Assembly (NCBI GenBank): GCA_036227345.1
Contig: CP109468.1
Location: forward strand, 6,262,001-6,326,000
DNA: 64,000 bases
Direction: 5' to 3'
Source: Streptomyces sp. NBC_01463
GTDB lineage: Bacteria > Actinomycetota > Actinomycetes > Streptomycetales > Streptomycetaceae
In this document: piece after piece, positions 16,617 through 24,327 of the stretch
Numbering within the stretch: position 1 is the stretch's first letter
How the letters are laid out: each line of letters begins with the position of its first letter
Position numbers and translations under genes: made by a program
The notes under the pieces: generated by a model
Seen by the model: the letters and a program-made list of their open reading frames with translations, nothing else
Databases searched by the model: none
Told to the model about the DNA's origin: nothing

Positions 16617-18779
16617 TCAGTCAGCGGCCGGCTTCCACCGCTCCGCCTCGCGTGCGGACGCCCGTGCGCCGAGCAGTCCGACGGCCAACGAGACCGCGGC
16701 ACACGCCGAGACACCGGCTGCCAGGACGGTCCAGGACACCGAGCCCTCCTTCACCAGGGCGATGAAGAACACCGAGTGCCAGGCGGTCACCACCCCGGTG
16801 ACCACCGTCGCGACGAGCAGCGGCACGGTGAGGTGCCAAGAGGCCACGGACCGGAACACGCCGCGTCTGCCGGTCAGGACGGCCAGCGGTGCGAGAGCGT
16901 GGCGGATCCGGACGAACTCCGCCGCCGCGCTCACCGCTCCGGCGACGAGGACGAAGAGGATGCCCGTGATGCCGAACAGCTGGATCCAGTTCGGCAGCCG
17001 GGACCGCGAGGACCCCTGCCACCCACTCCCCAACGCCTCCACCTGGACGGCGGGGTTGGGGAGGGTGAAGGCGGCCTGCTTCACCGCGGCGAGCTGCCCG
17101 GCGACGGGGGTCACGACGATGAGGGACTCGGTGCCGTCCGCCTTCACGCCGATCCGGGAAGCCGGTACGAAGACGAAATCGCCGTACCAGCGGCGCATCT
17201 CCGCCACCTGGGCGTTACCACCCGCCGTCGCCTTGGCGCCGTGACACGACACGCGCAACGCGCGCAGGTCGCGGCAGGTTCCGCCGACGGTGATCCACGG
17301 TTCCTTCGGCGGTCCGGGATCGTGGAAGGCGTGGCTCAGCAGCACCGAGCCCGCCGGCAGGGAGGAACGAAAGCGGTCGGTCTGAGCCGCGGTCATCCTG
17401 CTCGGCGTCACCTCGACCACGGTGTCCTTGATCCGCTGATGCGTCGCGACGGCGGCCTGCGACTGAACTCCCAGCCTGCTGGTCCACACCTGCATCTGGG
17501 CGACGATGCCGATCCCGATCACCATCGCCAGCGCGAGGCGGACGATCACGCCGGGGTGCGCATGCGTCCAGCGCCCGCCCACCAGACGGCCCGGATGGCC
17601 CTTCCGCCTCCCGCTCGCGGCGACCCAGGACCCCAGGCGACGGGTGAGCAGGGCCACGACGGAGGACAGGAAGGCCCACATCACCACGGTTCCGGAGGTG
17701 AACACGAGGAGCTGCGCCTTGCGGGGCAGATACTGGCTCGTCAGGACCAGCGCGACGCCCACACCGCACAGCGCCGGACGCCATGCGGGGACCCGGTCGC
17801 CGAAGGAGGCGGGACGGGTGGACGTGCCGTCCCGGCGGACCCGGTGCGTGCCCACCACGAGCGCGAGCACGACCAGCAGGGACACCGCGGCCGAAGCGGC
17901 GGCCATGGGCCAGGCGCCCTGTACATCGCGGTGGTCGAGGATGTATCCGGTGGGCGCCAGGCGCGTGCTGTGCACGGATGCGACGGCGTACGGGGCGAGC
18001 GCGACGAGCGTGCCCAGCACGGCCGGGACAGCCGCCTCCCCGATGTTGACGATCATGCGGTGCCGCCCTGTGCCGCCCAGCGCCTGGAGCAGACCGCTGC
18101 GCCGGTCGCGGGTGCGGGAGCCGACCCGTGCGGCGACGACGGCAAGGGCGAGGGCGGGCAGTCCGGCCAGGGCCCACAGCGCCAGGAGGGGAGAGGTGAC
18201 GGCCGGCTGGTCGACCATCTCTCCCGTCGCTCCGCCGTTTCTGCCGAAGGCGGCCAGAGGGAGCCACCTTCGGTCGCTCTTGGGTGCCTCGTCCCCTACC
18301 CGGACATAGGCGATCCGCTCCGACGGAGTGACCAGGCCGTCCGCGCCGATGGTGCCGGCGAACCGTCCGTAGCGGGTCAGAATTCCCTCCCCGGCCCCGG
18401 TGCGGAGGAGTTCGGGAGAGAGCAGCACCTCGCCCGGCTCCGGCCAGCGGGTCACACCGGCGGGTACCGGCGCATCGGCGCTGAGCGGCCGGACGAAGAC
18501 GAGGGAGACGGGCCTGCCGCCCACGGAGTCGCCCCCCTGCCGGTAGAGCAGGCGGGGCTCGGCGTTCTCACCGAAGGCGACCACCGGTCCCCGGGCCTCC
18601 GCCCGGGCTTCCCGGCCGTCGAAGGTCGCGACCGTGGCCACGGTCGCGAGGACGACGAAGGCGACGGCGGCCGCGGCACCGAACAGCCCCCACCAGCGCA
18701 GTCGGTCGCCCGGCGTGGCCCGGCCCGCGGCTATGCCGATCCTGAACAGCGTGGACGCGGTGCGTATGCGGTTCGACAT
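16617..18779 (-). CDS. ABC exporter permease, FtsX-like, two modules
   Basis: A 720-aa permease with about 10 TM helices arranged as in FtsX/MacB-type exporters: an N-terminal TM followed by an extracellular segment (about 55-200), a bundle of TMs, a second extracellular domain (about 455-590 with paired Cys in GGTCRDLRALRVSCHG) and a last TM group. Members export lipids, peptides or antibiotics, or transmit envelope signals. The ATG shares one base with the stop of the upstream ATPase gene (TGATG), so the two form a transporter. Substrate unknown. Confidence 0.85.
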   Translation of the reverse strand: MSNRIRTASTLFRIGIAAGRATPGDRLRWWGLFGAAAAVAFVVLATVATVATFDGREARAEARGPVVAFGENAEPRLLYRQGGDSVGGRPVSLVFVRPLSADAPVPAGVTRWPEPGEVLLSPELLRTGAGEGILTRYGRFAGTIGADGLVTPSERIAYVRVGDEAPKSDRRWLPLAAFGRNGGATGEMVDQPAVTSPLLALWALAGLPALALAVVAARVGSRTRDRRSGLLQALGGTGRHRMIVNIGEAAVPAVLGTLVALAPYAVASVHSTRLAPTGYILDHRDVQGAWPMAAASAAVSLLVVLALVVGTHRVRRDGTSTRPASFGDRVPAWRPALCGVGVALVLTSQYLPRKAQLLVFTSGTVVMWAFLSSVVALLTRRLGSWVAASGRRKGHPGRLVGGRWTHAHPGVIVRLALAMVIGIGIVAQMQVWTSRLGVQSQAAVATHQRIKDTVVEVTPSRMTAAQTDRFRSSLPAGSVLLSHAFHDPGPPKEPWITVGGTCRDLRALRVSCHGAKATAGGNAQVAEMRRWYGDFVFVPASRIGVKADGTESLIVVTPVAGQLAAVKQAAFTLPNPAVQVEALGSGWQGSSRSRLPNWIQLFGITGILFVLVAGAVSAAAEFVRIRHALAPLAVLTGRRGVFRSVASWHLTVPLLVATVVTGVVTAWHSVFFIALVKEGSVSWTVLAAGVSACAAVSLAVGLLGARASAREAERWKPAAD

Positions 18780-19462
18780 CAGAAGGCCCGCGCTTCGGCC
18801 AGCAGTCCGCCGCGCAGTTCGTGGCGCCGGTCGGCGCGGTCGGCCACCGAGAGGTCATGGGTGACCACCAGCAGGGCGCAGCCCCGGTCGCGGGCGGCCG
18901 TGAACAGATGCGCGGCGACCGACTCCCTGGCTTCCGGATCGAGTGCGCCGGTGGGCTCGTCGGCGAGCAGGACGGCGGGCTCGGTGATCAGTGCACGGGC
19001 GACAGCGGTCCGCTGGCGCTCGCCGCCGGAGAGTGCGCCGGTAGGGGTGGAGCCGGTGGGGACGCCGAGCTCGGCGAGGAGTTCCTCCGCCCGCAGATAC
19101 GCCTCCTTGTGACGTCCCCCGTCGAGCAGGACGGGCAGGGCGACGTTCTCCACCGGGCTGAGCTCGGGAAGGAGTTCGCCGAACTGGAACACCATGCTCA
19201 GCGTCTCCCGGCGGGCCCGGGCGAGGCGTGCGGAGCCGAGCCCGGTGATGTCCTGTCCCGCCGCGTTGACGGTGCCCGTCTGCGGTTTGACCAGGCCGAG
19301 GATGCACATCAGGAGGGTCGACTTGCCGGACCCGCTGGGGCCGGTCACGGCGACGGACTCGCCCGGGGCCACGGACAGCTCCACGCCGTCGAGGAGGGTC
19401 CGCCCGCCGACCTGGTAGCGCAGATCGCTGACATGGAGCCCTGACAGGTCATTCCGGTCCAC
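18779..19462 (-). CDS. ABC exporter ATP-binding protein (MacB/LolD type)
   Basis: A 227-aa ATPase with Walker A GPSGSGKST, Q-loop region MVFQFGELLPELSP, signature LSGGERQR and Walker B VLLADEPTGALDPE, then the H-loop VVTHD. This is the standard partner of FtsX-like permeases. The GTG at 19462 is preferred over an in-frame GTG at 19501, because GAGG lies 8 bases before it and the upstream one falls inside the terminator hairpin of the preceding gene. Directly coupled to the permease gene. Confidence 0.9.
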   Translation of the reverse strand: MDRNDLSGLHVSDLRYQVGGRTLLDGVELSVAPGESVAVTGPSGSGKSTLLMCILGLVKPQTGTVNAAGQDITGLGSARLARARRETLSMVFQFGELLPELSPVENVALPVLLDGGRHKEAYLRAEELLAELGVPTGSTPTGALSGGERQRTAVARALITEPAVLLADEPTGALDPEARESVAAHLFTAARDRGCALLVVTHDLSVADRADRRHELRGGLLAEARAF

Positions 19463-19493
19463 AGAACTTGCCTCTTGTCTTGGGAAACGAGGG

Positions 19494-19526
19494 TGCCGCA
19501 CCAGCCCCGGTGGGCCTGGTGCGGCA
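19494..19526 (-). terminator. Hairpin terminator of the small secreted protein gene
   Basis: TGCCGCACCAG (19494-19504) pairs perfectly with 19516-19526; three further pairs close a GGT loop after one mismatch. It starts 23 bases after the stop of the 115-aa secreted protein gene and separates it from the ABC genes. Confidence 0.7.
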
Positions 19527-19548
19527 GTGGTGCCTTGAGGTGCGGCGA

Positions 19549-19896
19549 CTACGGGAACTTCCAGCCCGAGCAGTCGTCCGGTGCGCCGTAGTTCTCGTCA
19601 CAGACCTTGAACTGGGTGATCTCTCCCCCGTCGGCCGAGTACGAGGTGGTGCCCGGGCCGCTGTGGTTCCACAGCGTCTTCTTCGCCCCCACGTTGCTGA
19701 TCCGGTAGTACTCGGCCTTCACCGGGTCCCCGTCGCTGCTGTTGTCCTTGACGGCGACCCGTCCCCTGTCGTTCTGAGCCGGGGACCACCCGTGCGCACC
19801 GCCGCCGTAGGCGTCCACCGCCGCCACCGCGGAGGCGGTGGGCACGGCGACGGCGAGGGTGAGCAGTGCGGCAGCGACGATCGTTGTACGCGTCAT
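19549..19896 (-). CDS. Small secreted protein, unknown function
   Basis: A 115-aa protein with a clear Sec signal peptide (MTRTTIVAAALLTLAVAVPTASA). The mature part (about 90 aa) contains VAVKDNSSDGDPVKAEYYRI, ISNVGAKKTLWNHSGPGTTSYS and two late Cys (KVCDENYGAPDDCSGW) likely joined by a disulfide. It looks like a small all-beta fold. The ATG at 19896 is preceded by AAGGAG. Flanked by hairpins on both sides, so it is transcribed alone. I do not recognise a functional family. Confidence 0.75.
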   Translation of the reverse strand: MTRTTIVAAALLTLAVAVPTASAVAAVDAYGGGAHGWSPAQNDRGRVAVKDNSSDGDPVKAEYYRISNVGAKKTLWNHSGPGTTSYSADGGEITQFKVCDENYGAPDDCSGWKFP

Positions 19897-19936
19897 TCCT
19901 TCGTACTCCTTCAGCCGTTGATGTCGAAGGCGCGAA

Positions 19937-19977
19937 GGCGTACCGGCCGCAGGGCGTGTGCCTGCGGCCGGTACGTC
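19937..19977 (-). other. Strong leader hairpin upstream of small secreted protein
   Basis: Fifteen perfect pairs (19939-19953 with 19961-19975) extended by one G-U and one G-C, with a 7-base loop. It sits 40-80 bases upstream of the ATG at 19896, thus within the likely 5' leader rather than after a gene. Confidence 0.6.
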
Positions 19978-20068
19978 GTGCACCCCTGATGTCTCCGGGC
20001 CGGAGCCCCCCCAATGAGACGGCTGATTTATCGCACGGGGAGTCGGGCTCAACAAGGACTACCTGAGG

Positions 20069-20100
20069 TCTCCGGCCACGCCGATCGGTGTGGCCGGAGA
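20069..20100. other. 11-bp hairpin in intergenic region
   Basis: 20069-20079 pairs with 20090-20100 around a loop that itself contains CCGATCGG. It lies between the HNH nuclease and small secreted protein genes. It could be a second terminator or a leader structure. Confidence 0.45.
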
Positions 20101-20249
20101 GCTGTGTGACGCGTGATTCTCCTGTTTCTGGATGGGTTGTCCCCGGCCGGGCGGCGGAACCCGGCGCCCGCGGGTGATTCCGGTGGTGAGGCGATCGACC
20201 GGAAAGCGCCCTCGGAACGCGGGACTCCGTACCAGCGGGTGGGACGGGA

Positions 20250-20284
20250 GGCGGCCGGGCCGTAGGAGGCACGTCCCGGCCGCC
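20250..20284 (-). terminator. Hairpin downstream of HNH nuclease gene
   Basis: GGCGGCCGGG (20250-20259) pairs with CCCGGCCGCC (20275-20284) across a 15-base loop, about 41 bases after the nuclease stop. Confidence 0.55.
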
Positions 20285-20325
20285 GTGTGCCGGTCAGCCG
20301 GCCGGCCGACCCGCGGTCGCGGGGG

Positions 20326-20970
20326 TCAGCAGCCGTTGAGGACGGACTGCAGGGCGCTCTTCTCGGCCGAGTCGACGGTCAGGTCGTAGTAGTGCTTCAC
20401 GTGCACCCAGGCGCGGGCGTACGTGCACTTGTAGGCGGCGAGCGAGGGGAGCCAGGAGGCGGGGTCCTTGTCGCCCTTGGACTGGTTGACGTTGTCGGTG
20501 ACGGCGATGAGCTGGGGGCGCGTCAGGTCGTTGGCGTACGCCTGTCGTTGGGCGGTGGTCCAGCTCGACGCTCCCGAGCGCCAGGCCTCGGCGAGCGGGA
20601 CCATGTGGTCGATGTCCAGATCGGCTGCGGCGGTCCAGGTGGCGCCGTCGTACTCCGAGTACCAACTGCCGCTGACGGCGGCGCAGCTGGAGTCCTGCGA
20701 GACGTTCGTGCCGTCGCGCTTCAGGACCACCTCGCGGGTGTTGCAGGCACCCGACTGAGTGATCCAGTGCGGGAACTTGTCCCGGCTGTATCCGGTGGAC
20801 GAGCCCTCGGCCTGCACCGTGAGCTCGCCGAGGTAGGTACGGGCGGTGGACGCGGCGACCGGGGTGGGCATGGCCGCCTGCGCGCTGGGGGCGGTGAGCA
20901 GGCCGGTGGTTGCGGCGAGGGCGGCGGATGCGGTGAGGACGGCTATGCGACGCGCGTAGACACCTGACAT
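20326..20970 (-). CDS. Secreted HNH (DUF1524-type) endonuclease
   Basis: A 214-aa protein with a signal peptide (about 1-32, AVLTASAALAATTGLLTAPSAQA) and an HNH domain of the GmrSD C-terminal/DUF1524 type: DIDHMVPLAEAW (119-130), TDNVNQSKGDKDP (158-170). Four Cys in the mature part can form two disulfides. Family members degrade extracellular nucleic acids, in Streptomyces perhaps for phosphate scavenging or during development. The ATG at 20970 has AAGGGAG. A hairpin follows the gene. Confidence 0.9.
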   Translation of the reverse strand: MSGVYARRIAVLTASAALAATTGLLTAPSAQAAMPTPVAASTARTYLGELTVQAEGSSTGYSRDKFPHWITQSGACNTREVVLKRDGTNVSQDSSCAAVSGSWYSEYDGATWTAAADLDIDHMVPLAEAWRSGASSWTTAQRQAYANDLTRPQLIAVTDNVNQSKGDKDPASWLPSLAAYKCTYARAWVHVKHYYDLTVDSAEKSALQSVLNGC

Positions 20971-21283
20971 GCGAACTCCCTTGATGTGGGGGGATGTCGG
21001 ACGGGCTGTCCGGAACGGCCCGGCCATCGTGGCGGCGCCGGGTTTCCGTGGGGTGGGCGCCAGGTAACAGGGTGGCGACATGGGCACGTCACATCAAGGG
21101 GTCTGACAAAGAGGCTCGGAGTGCGGGGGCGTGCGCAACTGAGTGCGCGGGCGTACGGAACTGAGGGTGCGGCAGGTACGAGGGGTGGGCGCGCGGTGGG
21201 GCCGGTGCCGGCCGGGCCCGGGCCGGCACCGCGGTTCCGGTTCGCGACGCGGGAGCGGGTGCGACCGGTCTTAAGGTGGCCGC
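20971..21283. other. Divergent promoter region with leader hairpin
   Basis: About 313 bp with no gene, between the HNH nuclease and the FetB-like gene. A 11-bp stem (21203-21213 with 21221-21231, loop of 7) lies about 52 bases ahead of the FetB-like start. Repeated AACTGAG motifs occur around 21127-21165. Confidence 0.5.
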
Positions 21284-22093
21284 GTGCTGCTTCCGGTCAA
21301 CATCACACTCGGCGTCGTCCTGGCGCTGCTGCTCGCGGCGGCCGCCGCCGTCGCCTCGTTCGCCTCGCTCGGCCGGTCGCGCGAGATCGTCGTGGCCGGG
21401 CTGCGGGCCGCGGTCCAGCTCGCCGTGGTCTCCTCGCTCATCGGCTGGGTGGTCCACGCCCTCGCGCCGATGTTCGCGTTCATCGCGCTCATGTACGCCG
21501 TGGCCGTGTGGACGGCGGGCCGCCGGGTCACGGGAAACCGCACCTGGTGGTGGGCGGCCGTGCCGATCGGGGCGGGCGTCGCGCCGGTCGTCGTCGTGCT
21601 GCTGCTCACCGGCCTGGTGCCGGTGCGGGGCATCGCGCTGATCCCGGTCGCGGGCATCCTCATCGGGGGCGCGCTGACCGCGACGGTGCTCGGCGGCCGG
21701 CGGGCGCTGGACGAACTGTCGACGCGGCGGGGCGAGGTGGAGGCGGCGATGGCGCTCGGCTTCCTGGACCGCGACGCGCGGCTGGAGATCGCCAGGCCCG
21801 CGGCGTCGGACGCGCTGCTCCCGGGGCTCGATCAGACGCGCACGGTGGGGCTCGTCACGCTGCCCGGGGCCTTCGTGGGCATGCTGCTGGGCGGCGCCTC
21901 ACCGGTACAGGCGGGCGCCGTACAGCTGTTCGTGCTGGTCGCCCTGATGGCCGTGCAGGCGGCGGCCGTCGCGACCGTACTGGAACTGGTGGCGCGGGGG
22001 AGGCTGCACCGCGAGTCGGCGGAGCCCTCGGAGGGGGATCGGGCGGGGGATTCGAGGGGGGACTCGACGGGGGAGGCGGACCCGGCGCGCTGA
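21284..22093 (+). CDS. fetB: FetB-like ABC permease (UPF0014 family), no ATPase partner nearby
   Basis: A 269-aa permease with about seven TM helices. The family blocks are plain: VVAGLRAAVQLAVVSSLIGWVV, MALGFLDRDARLEIARPAASDALLPGLDQTRTVGLVTLPGAFVGMLLGGASPVQAG. In E. coli FetAB exports iron and confers oxidant resistance. Here no FetA-type ATPase lies beside it, so either a distant ATPase serves it or the protein has another role. The tail is an acidic/Gly-rich repeat (SEGDRAGDSRGDSTGEAD). GTG start with AAGGTGG upstream. Confidence 0.85.
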   Translation: MLLPVNITLGVVLALLLAAAAAVASFASLGRSREIVVAGLRAAVQLAVVSSLIGWVVHALAPMFAFIALMYAVAVWTAGRRVTGNRTWWWAAVPIGAGVAPVVVVLLLTGLVPVRGIALIPVAGILIGGALTATVLGGRRALDELSTRRGEVEAAMALGFLDRDARLEIARPAASDALLPGLDQTRTVGLVTLPGAFVGMLLGGASPVQAGAVQLFVLVALMAVQAAAVATVLELVARGRLHRESAEPSEGDRAGDSRGDSTGEADPAR

Positions 22094-22183
22094 CGACCGG
22101 AGGTGAGGACCGGGGGTGACGACCGGAGGTGACGCCCACGGGTGTGGCTCCCGGAGGCGACCCTCGGAGACGACGCCCCGCGG
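22091..22183. repeat. Degenerate 13-bp tandem repeat
   Basis: Beginning at the stop codon of the FetB-like gene, TGACGACCGGAGG-like units repeat about seven times (22091, 22104, 22117, 22130, then one 15-bp unit, then 22158 and 22171). Units 1 and 3 are identical; later ones decay. The array fills the gap before the convergent HAD gene. Confidence 0.75.
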
Positions 22184-22207
22184 TGACCGCCCCGCCGCCC
22201 TGCGCGG

Positions 22208-22873
22208 TTACGCCCGCGCGTCGAAGTGCAGCACGATCGAGCCGTCCGACGCCGCTTCCACCCGGATCTGCGACAGGTCGTCGACGTGTGCGTCGGGGGA
22301 GAGTGCCGCCGCGCGCGGGCCCACGCCCACGACACGCATGCCCGCCGCCCGGCCCGCCGCGATGCCCGCCTCGGAGTCCTCGAAGACGATGCAGTCCGCC
22401 GGCTCGAAGCCCAGTCCGGCCGCGCCCTTGAGGAAGCCCTCGGGGTCCGGCTTGCTGGCGCCGACGCTCTCGGCGGTGACGCGGAGTTCCGGCATCCGCA
22501 GCCCGGCCGCGGTCATCCGGGCCCGGGCCAGCGCCAGGTCGGCCGAGGTGACCAGGGCGTGCGGGAGGGAGGCGATCGCGTCCATGAAGGCCGGGGCGCC
22601 GCCGACCGGGACGACGCCGTCGGTGTCGGCGGTCTCCTCGGCGAGCATCACCCGGTTGTCCGCGTGGTTCAGCTCAATCGGGCGGTCCGGGAGGAGCACC
22701 GCCATGGTGGCGTACCCCTGGCGGCCGTGGACCACCTTCAGCGCCGCCTCCGGGTCCAGGCCGTTGCGCAGTGCCCAGCGCCGCCAGCAGCGCTCCACGA
22801 CGGCGTCGGAGTTCACCAGGGTGCCGTCCATGTCGAGGAGGAGTGCGTGGGCGGTGAGGGCGGTGGCCGGCAT
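22208..22873 (-). CDS. HAD-superfamily phosphatase (sugar-phosphatase type)
   Basis: A 221-aa haloacid-dehalogenase-like hydrolase. Motif I is [10 protein letters not shown] with nucleophile Asp and acid/base Asp, motif II is the Thr/Ser in ALVTSADL, motif [12 protein letters not shown] and motif [19 protein letters not shown] helical cap lies between motifs I and II. It most resembles sugar-phosphate phosphatases such as HxpA/YfbT. The start at ATG 22873 places [17 protein letters not shown] at the N-terminus; a GGAG lies upstream. It is convergent with the FetB-like gene and downstream of a strong terminator, so probably monocistronic. Confidence 0.9.
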   Translation of the reverse strand: MPATALTAHALLLDMDGTLVNSDAVVERCWRRWALRNGLDPEAALKVVHGRQGYATMAVLLPDRPIELNHADNRVMLAEETADTDGVVPVGGAPAFMDAIASLPHALVTSADLALARARMTAAGLRMPELRVTAESVGASKPDPEGFLKGAAGLGFEPADCIVFEDSEAGIAAGRAAGMRVVGVGPRAAALSPDAHVDDLSQIRVEAASDGSIVLHFDARA

Positions 22874-23029
22874 GGGCGGGCTCCAGAACGGGGGAAGCGA
22901 ACGCCGCGGGGAGATGTGCGGCGCGGGAAGGCGAACAAGGCGCGGGAAGAGACGCGGGAAAGAGAACAAGCGGCCCCCGCTCGCCGGTCAGGGTGTGCGC
23001 GCGGAGGCCACTTTGTTCCTCCACGATAC

Positions 23030-23068
23030 AAAAACCGGCCCGGGAAAGCGAATCCCTGCCCGGGCCGG
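23030..23068 (-). terminator. Intrinsic terminator with U-tract
   Basis: CCGGCCCGGG (23035-23044) pairs with 23059-23068; on the minus strand the stem is followed at once by five T (23034-23030). It begins 15 bases after the stop of the peptidoglycan-binding gene. This is the most canonical intrinsic terminator in the window. Confidence 0.9.
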
Positions 23069-23082
23069 GTCTCCGGTGCGGG

Positions 23083-24192
23083 TCAGTGGCGTCCCGCCCC
23101 GGGTGTGTACTGCTCCAGCGTGCTCCGGGTGTGGGGTCCGTAGACCCCGTCCGGATCGCCGTCGATGCCCCACCACGTCTGGATGTCGTGCACGGCCCTC
23201 TCGACCCGGTCCGTGTAGTCGCCGTCGATGCTGTCGTTGAACGCCCCGACCATCTGGAGCCGGATCTGCAGTTCGGCCACCTCCGTGCCGCGATCACCCC
23301 GCCGCAGCGTCGGGCCGCCCGGTGGCTGGGCGGACGGCGCCACCGCCGCCGGGGCGCTGCTCCCCGCCGTGGCCGACGGGGACGAGGTGACCGCCGACGC
23401 TGACGGGGACGGTGGGGCGGAACGGGACGCCGTCACGGACGCGGACGGAGAGGGTGACGCGGAGGCGGAGGCGGAGGCGGACGGCGGGCCGGCCGCAGAC
23501 CGTGATGGTGACGCGGAGGCGGACGCCGTGTCGGAGGCCGACGGTTCGGCGCTCTCCTCGGGAAGGCTGTTCACCCTGGACGGCAGCGCCTGGTCCAGGT
23601 CGGCCTCCTTGCCCTCGTCCCCGTGGAACAGTCCGCCGACGAAGGCCGCGGTGCCGACCACCGCGACGACGGCCGCTCCCGCGATCAGGGCCGCGAAGGG
23701 CTTGCGGCGGCGCGGCTGCACGGGGTCCGGGCCCGAGGCGATGAGCGAGGCGGCCGGGAGGGCGGCCGTGCCCTCCGGGGCCAGTGCGTCCGGCAGCGGG
23801 CCGGGGCCCGGACCAGGTCCCGCCGGATCCAGGAACAGCGGCATCGTCGTGGCGGCGTCCCCCGGTGCGTGCTCCTGGTGCGGACCGGCGTCGGCCGCCG
23901 CCCCCGCGTCCTCGCCGCCCAGCGTCACGTACGGCCGGATGCGCAGCGGATCGAAGTCCTCCGCCGCCGCCATCTCCGCCGACCGCTCGGCGTGGTGCCG
24001 CTCGGTGATGCGCTGCTGCTCGGCTGCCCGCTCCCGGTCGCCGAGGTGATGCTGCCCCCCTGCGCCCTGCTGCCCGGGGGCGCTGTCCTGCGGTCCGGCG
24101 CCGCCGCGTTCCGCGCGTCCCGCGCAGGCGCAGCCCCGGCCGGTGCCCGGTCTGTTGTCCGTACCGCACTCCGGGCATATATGTCCGGTCAT
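23083..24192 (-). CDS. Zinc-ribbon / single-TM / peptidoglycan-binding protein
   Basis: A 369-aa protein in four parts. The N-terminus has a Cys4 zinc ribbon ([18 protein letters not shown]). An acidic/Gln-rich cytosolic region follows, then one TM ([24 protein letters not shown], about 180-203). Next is a low-complexity Ser/Ala/Pro stalk ([12 protein letters not shown] type) that would span the wall, then a C-terminal PG_binding_1 domain ([38 protein letters not shown]). The topology suggests a protein that touches the cytosol and peptidoglycan. ATG at 24192 with AAGGGGAGGGG. Divergent from the MFS-wHTH gene. Confidence 0.88.
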   Translation of the reverse strand: MTGHICPECGTDNRPGTGRGCACAGRAERGGAGPQDSAPGQQGAGGQHHLGDRERAAEQQRITERHHAERSAEMAAAEDFDPLRIRPYVTLGGEDAGAAADAGPHQEHAPGDAATTMPLFLDPAGPGPGPGPLPDALAPEGTAALPAASLIASGPDPVQPRRRKPFAALIAGAAVVAVVGTAAFVGGLFHGDEGKEADLDQALPSRVNSLPEESAEPSASDTASASASPSRSAAGPPSASASASASPSPSASVTASRSAPPSPSASAVTSSPSATAGSSAPAAVAPSAQPPGGPTLRRGDRGTEVAELQIRLQMVGAFNDSIDGDYTDRVERAVHDIQTWWGIDGDPDGVYGPHTRSTLEQYTPGAGRH

Positions 24193-24327
24193 TGTGGGTC
24201 CCCTCCCCTTGAACTGCCTGCGATTATGCAGCCCGCCGCCAGGAAGCCCAATCATGGAGCCCTTCCGCAGGCCATAACGGGACGGAACGGACAGGATGGG
24301 GGTGTATCGGATCCGAGGAGATGTTTC

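Larger units (their letters stand above)
19897..20325. other. Intergenic region with three hairpins
   Basis: About 430 bp with no gene. It holds a 17-bp hairpin in the leader of the small secreted protein gene, an 11-bp hairpin at 20069-20100, and the probable terminator of the HNH nuclease gene at 20250-20284. The promoter of the small secreted protein must be here. Confidence 0.7.

Noticed and set aside
14934..19112. A 1392-codon open frame on the plus strand
   Set aside because: It runs antisense to the PhoD-like and ABC genes, reads as low-complexity Arg/Gly/Ala sequence, and has no recognisable domain. It is a GC-rich shadow.
19463..19501. Upstream GTG start for the ABC ATPase
   Set aside because: It lies inside a terminator hairpin and lacks a ribosome-binding site; the later GTG has one.
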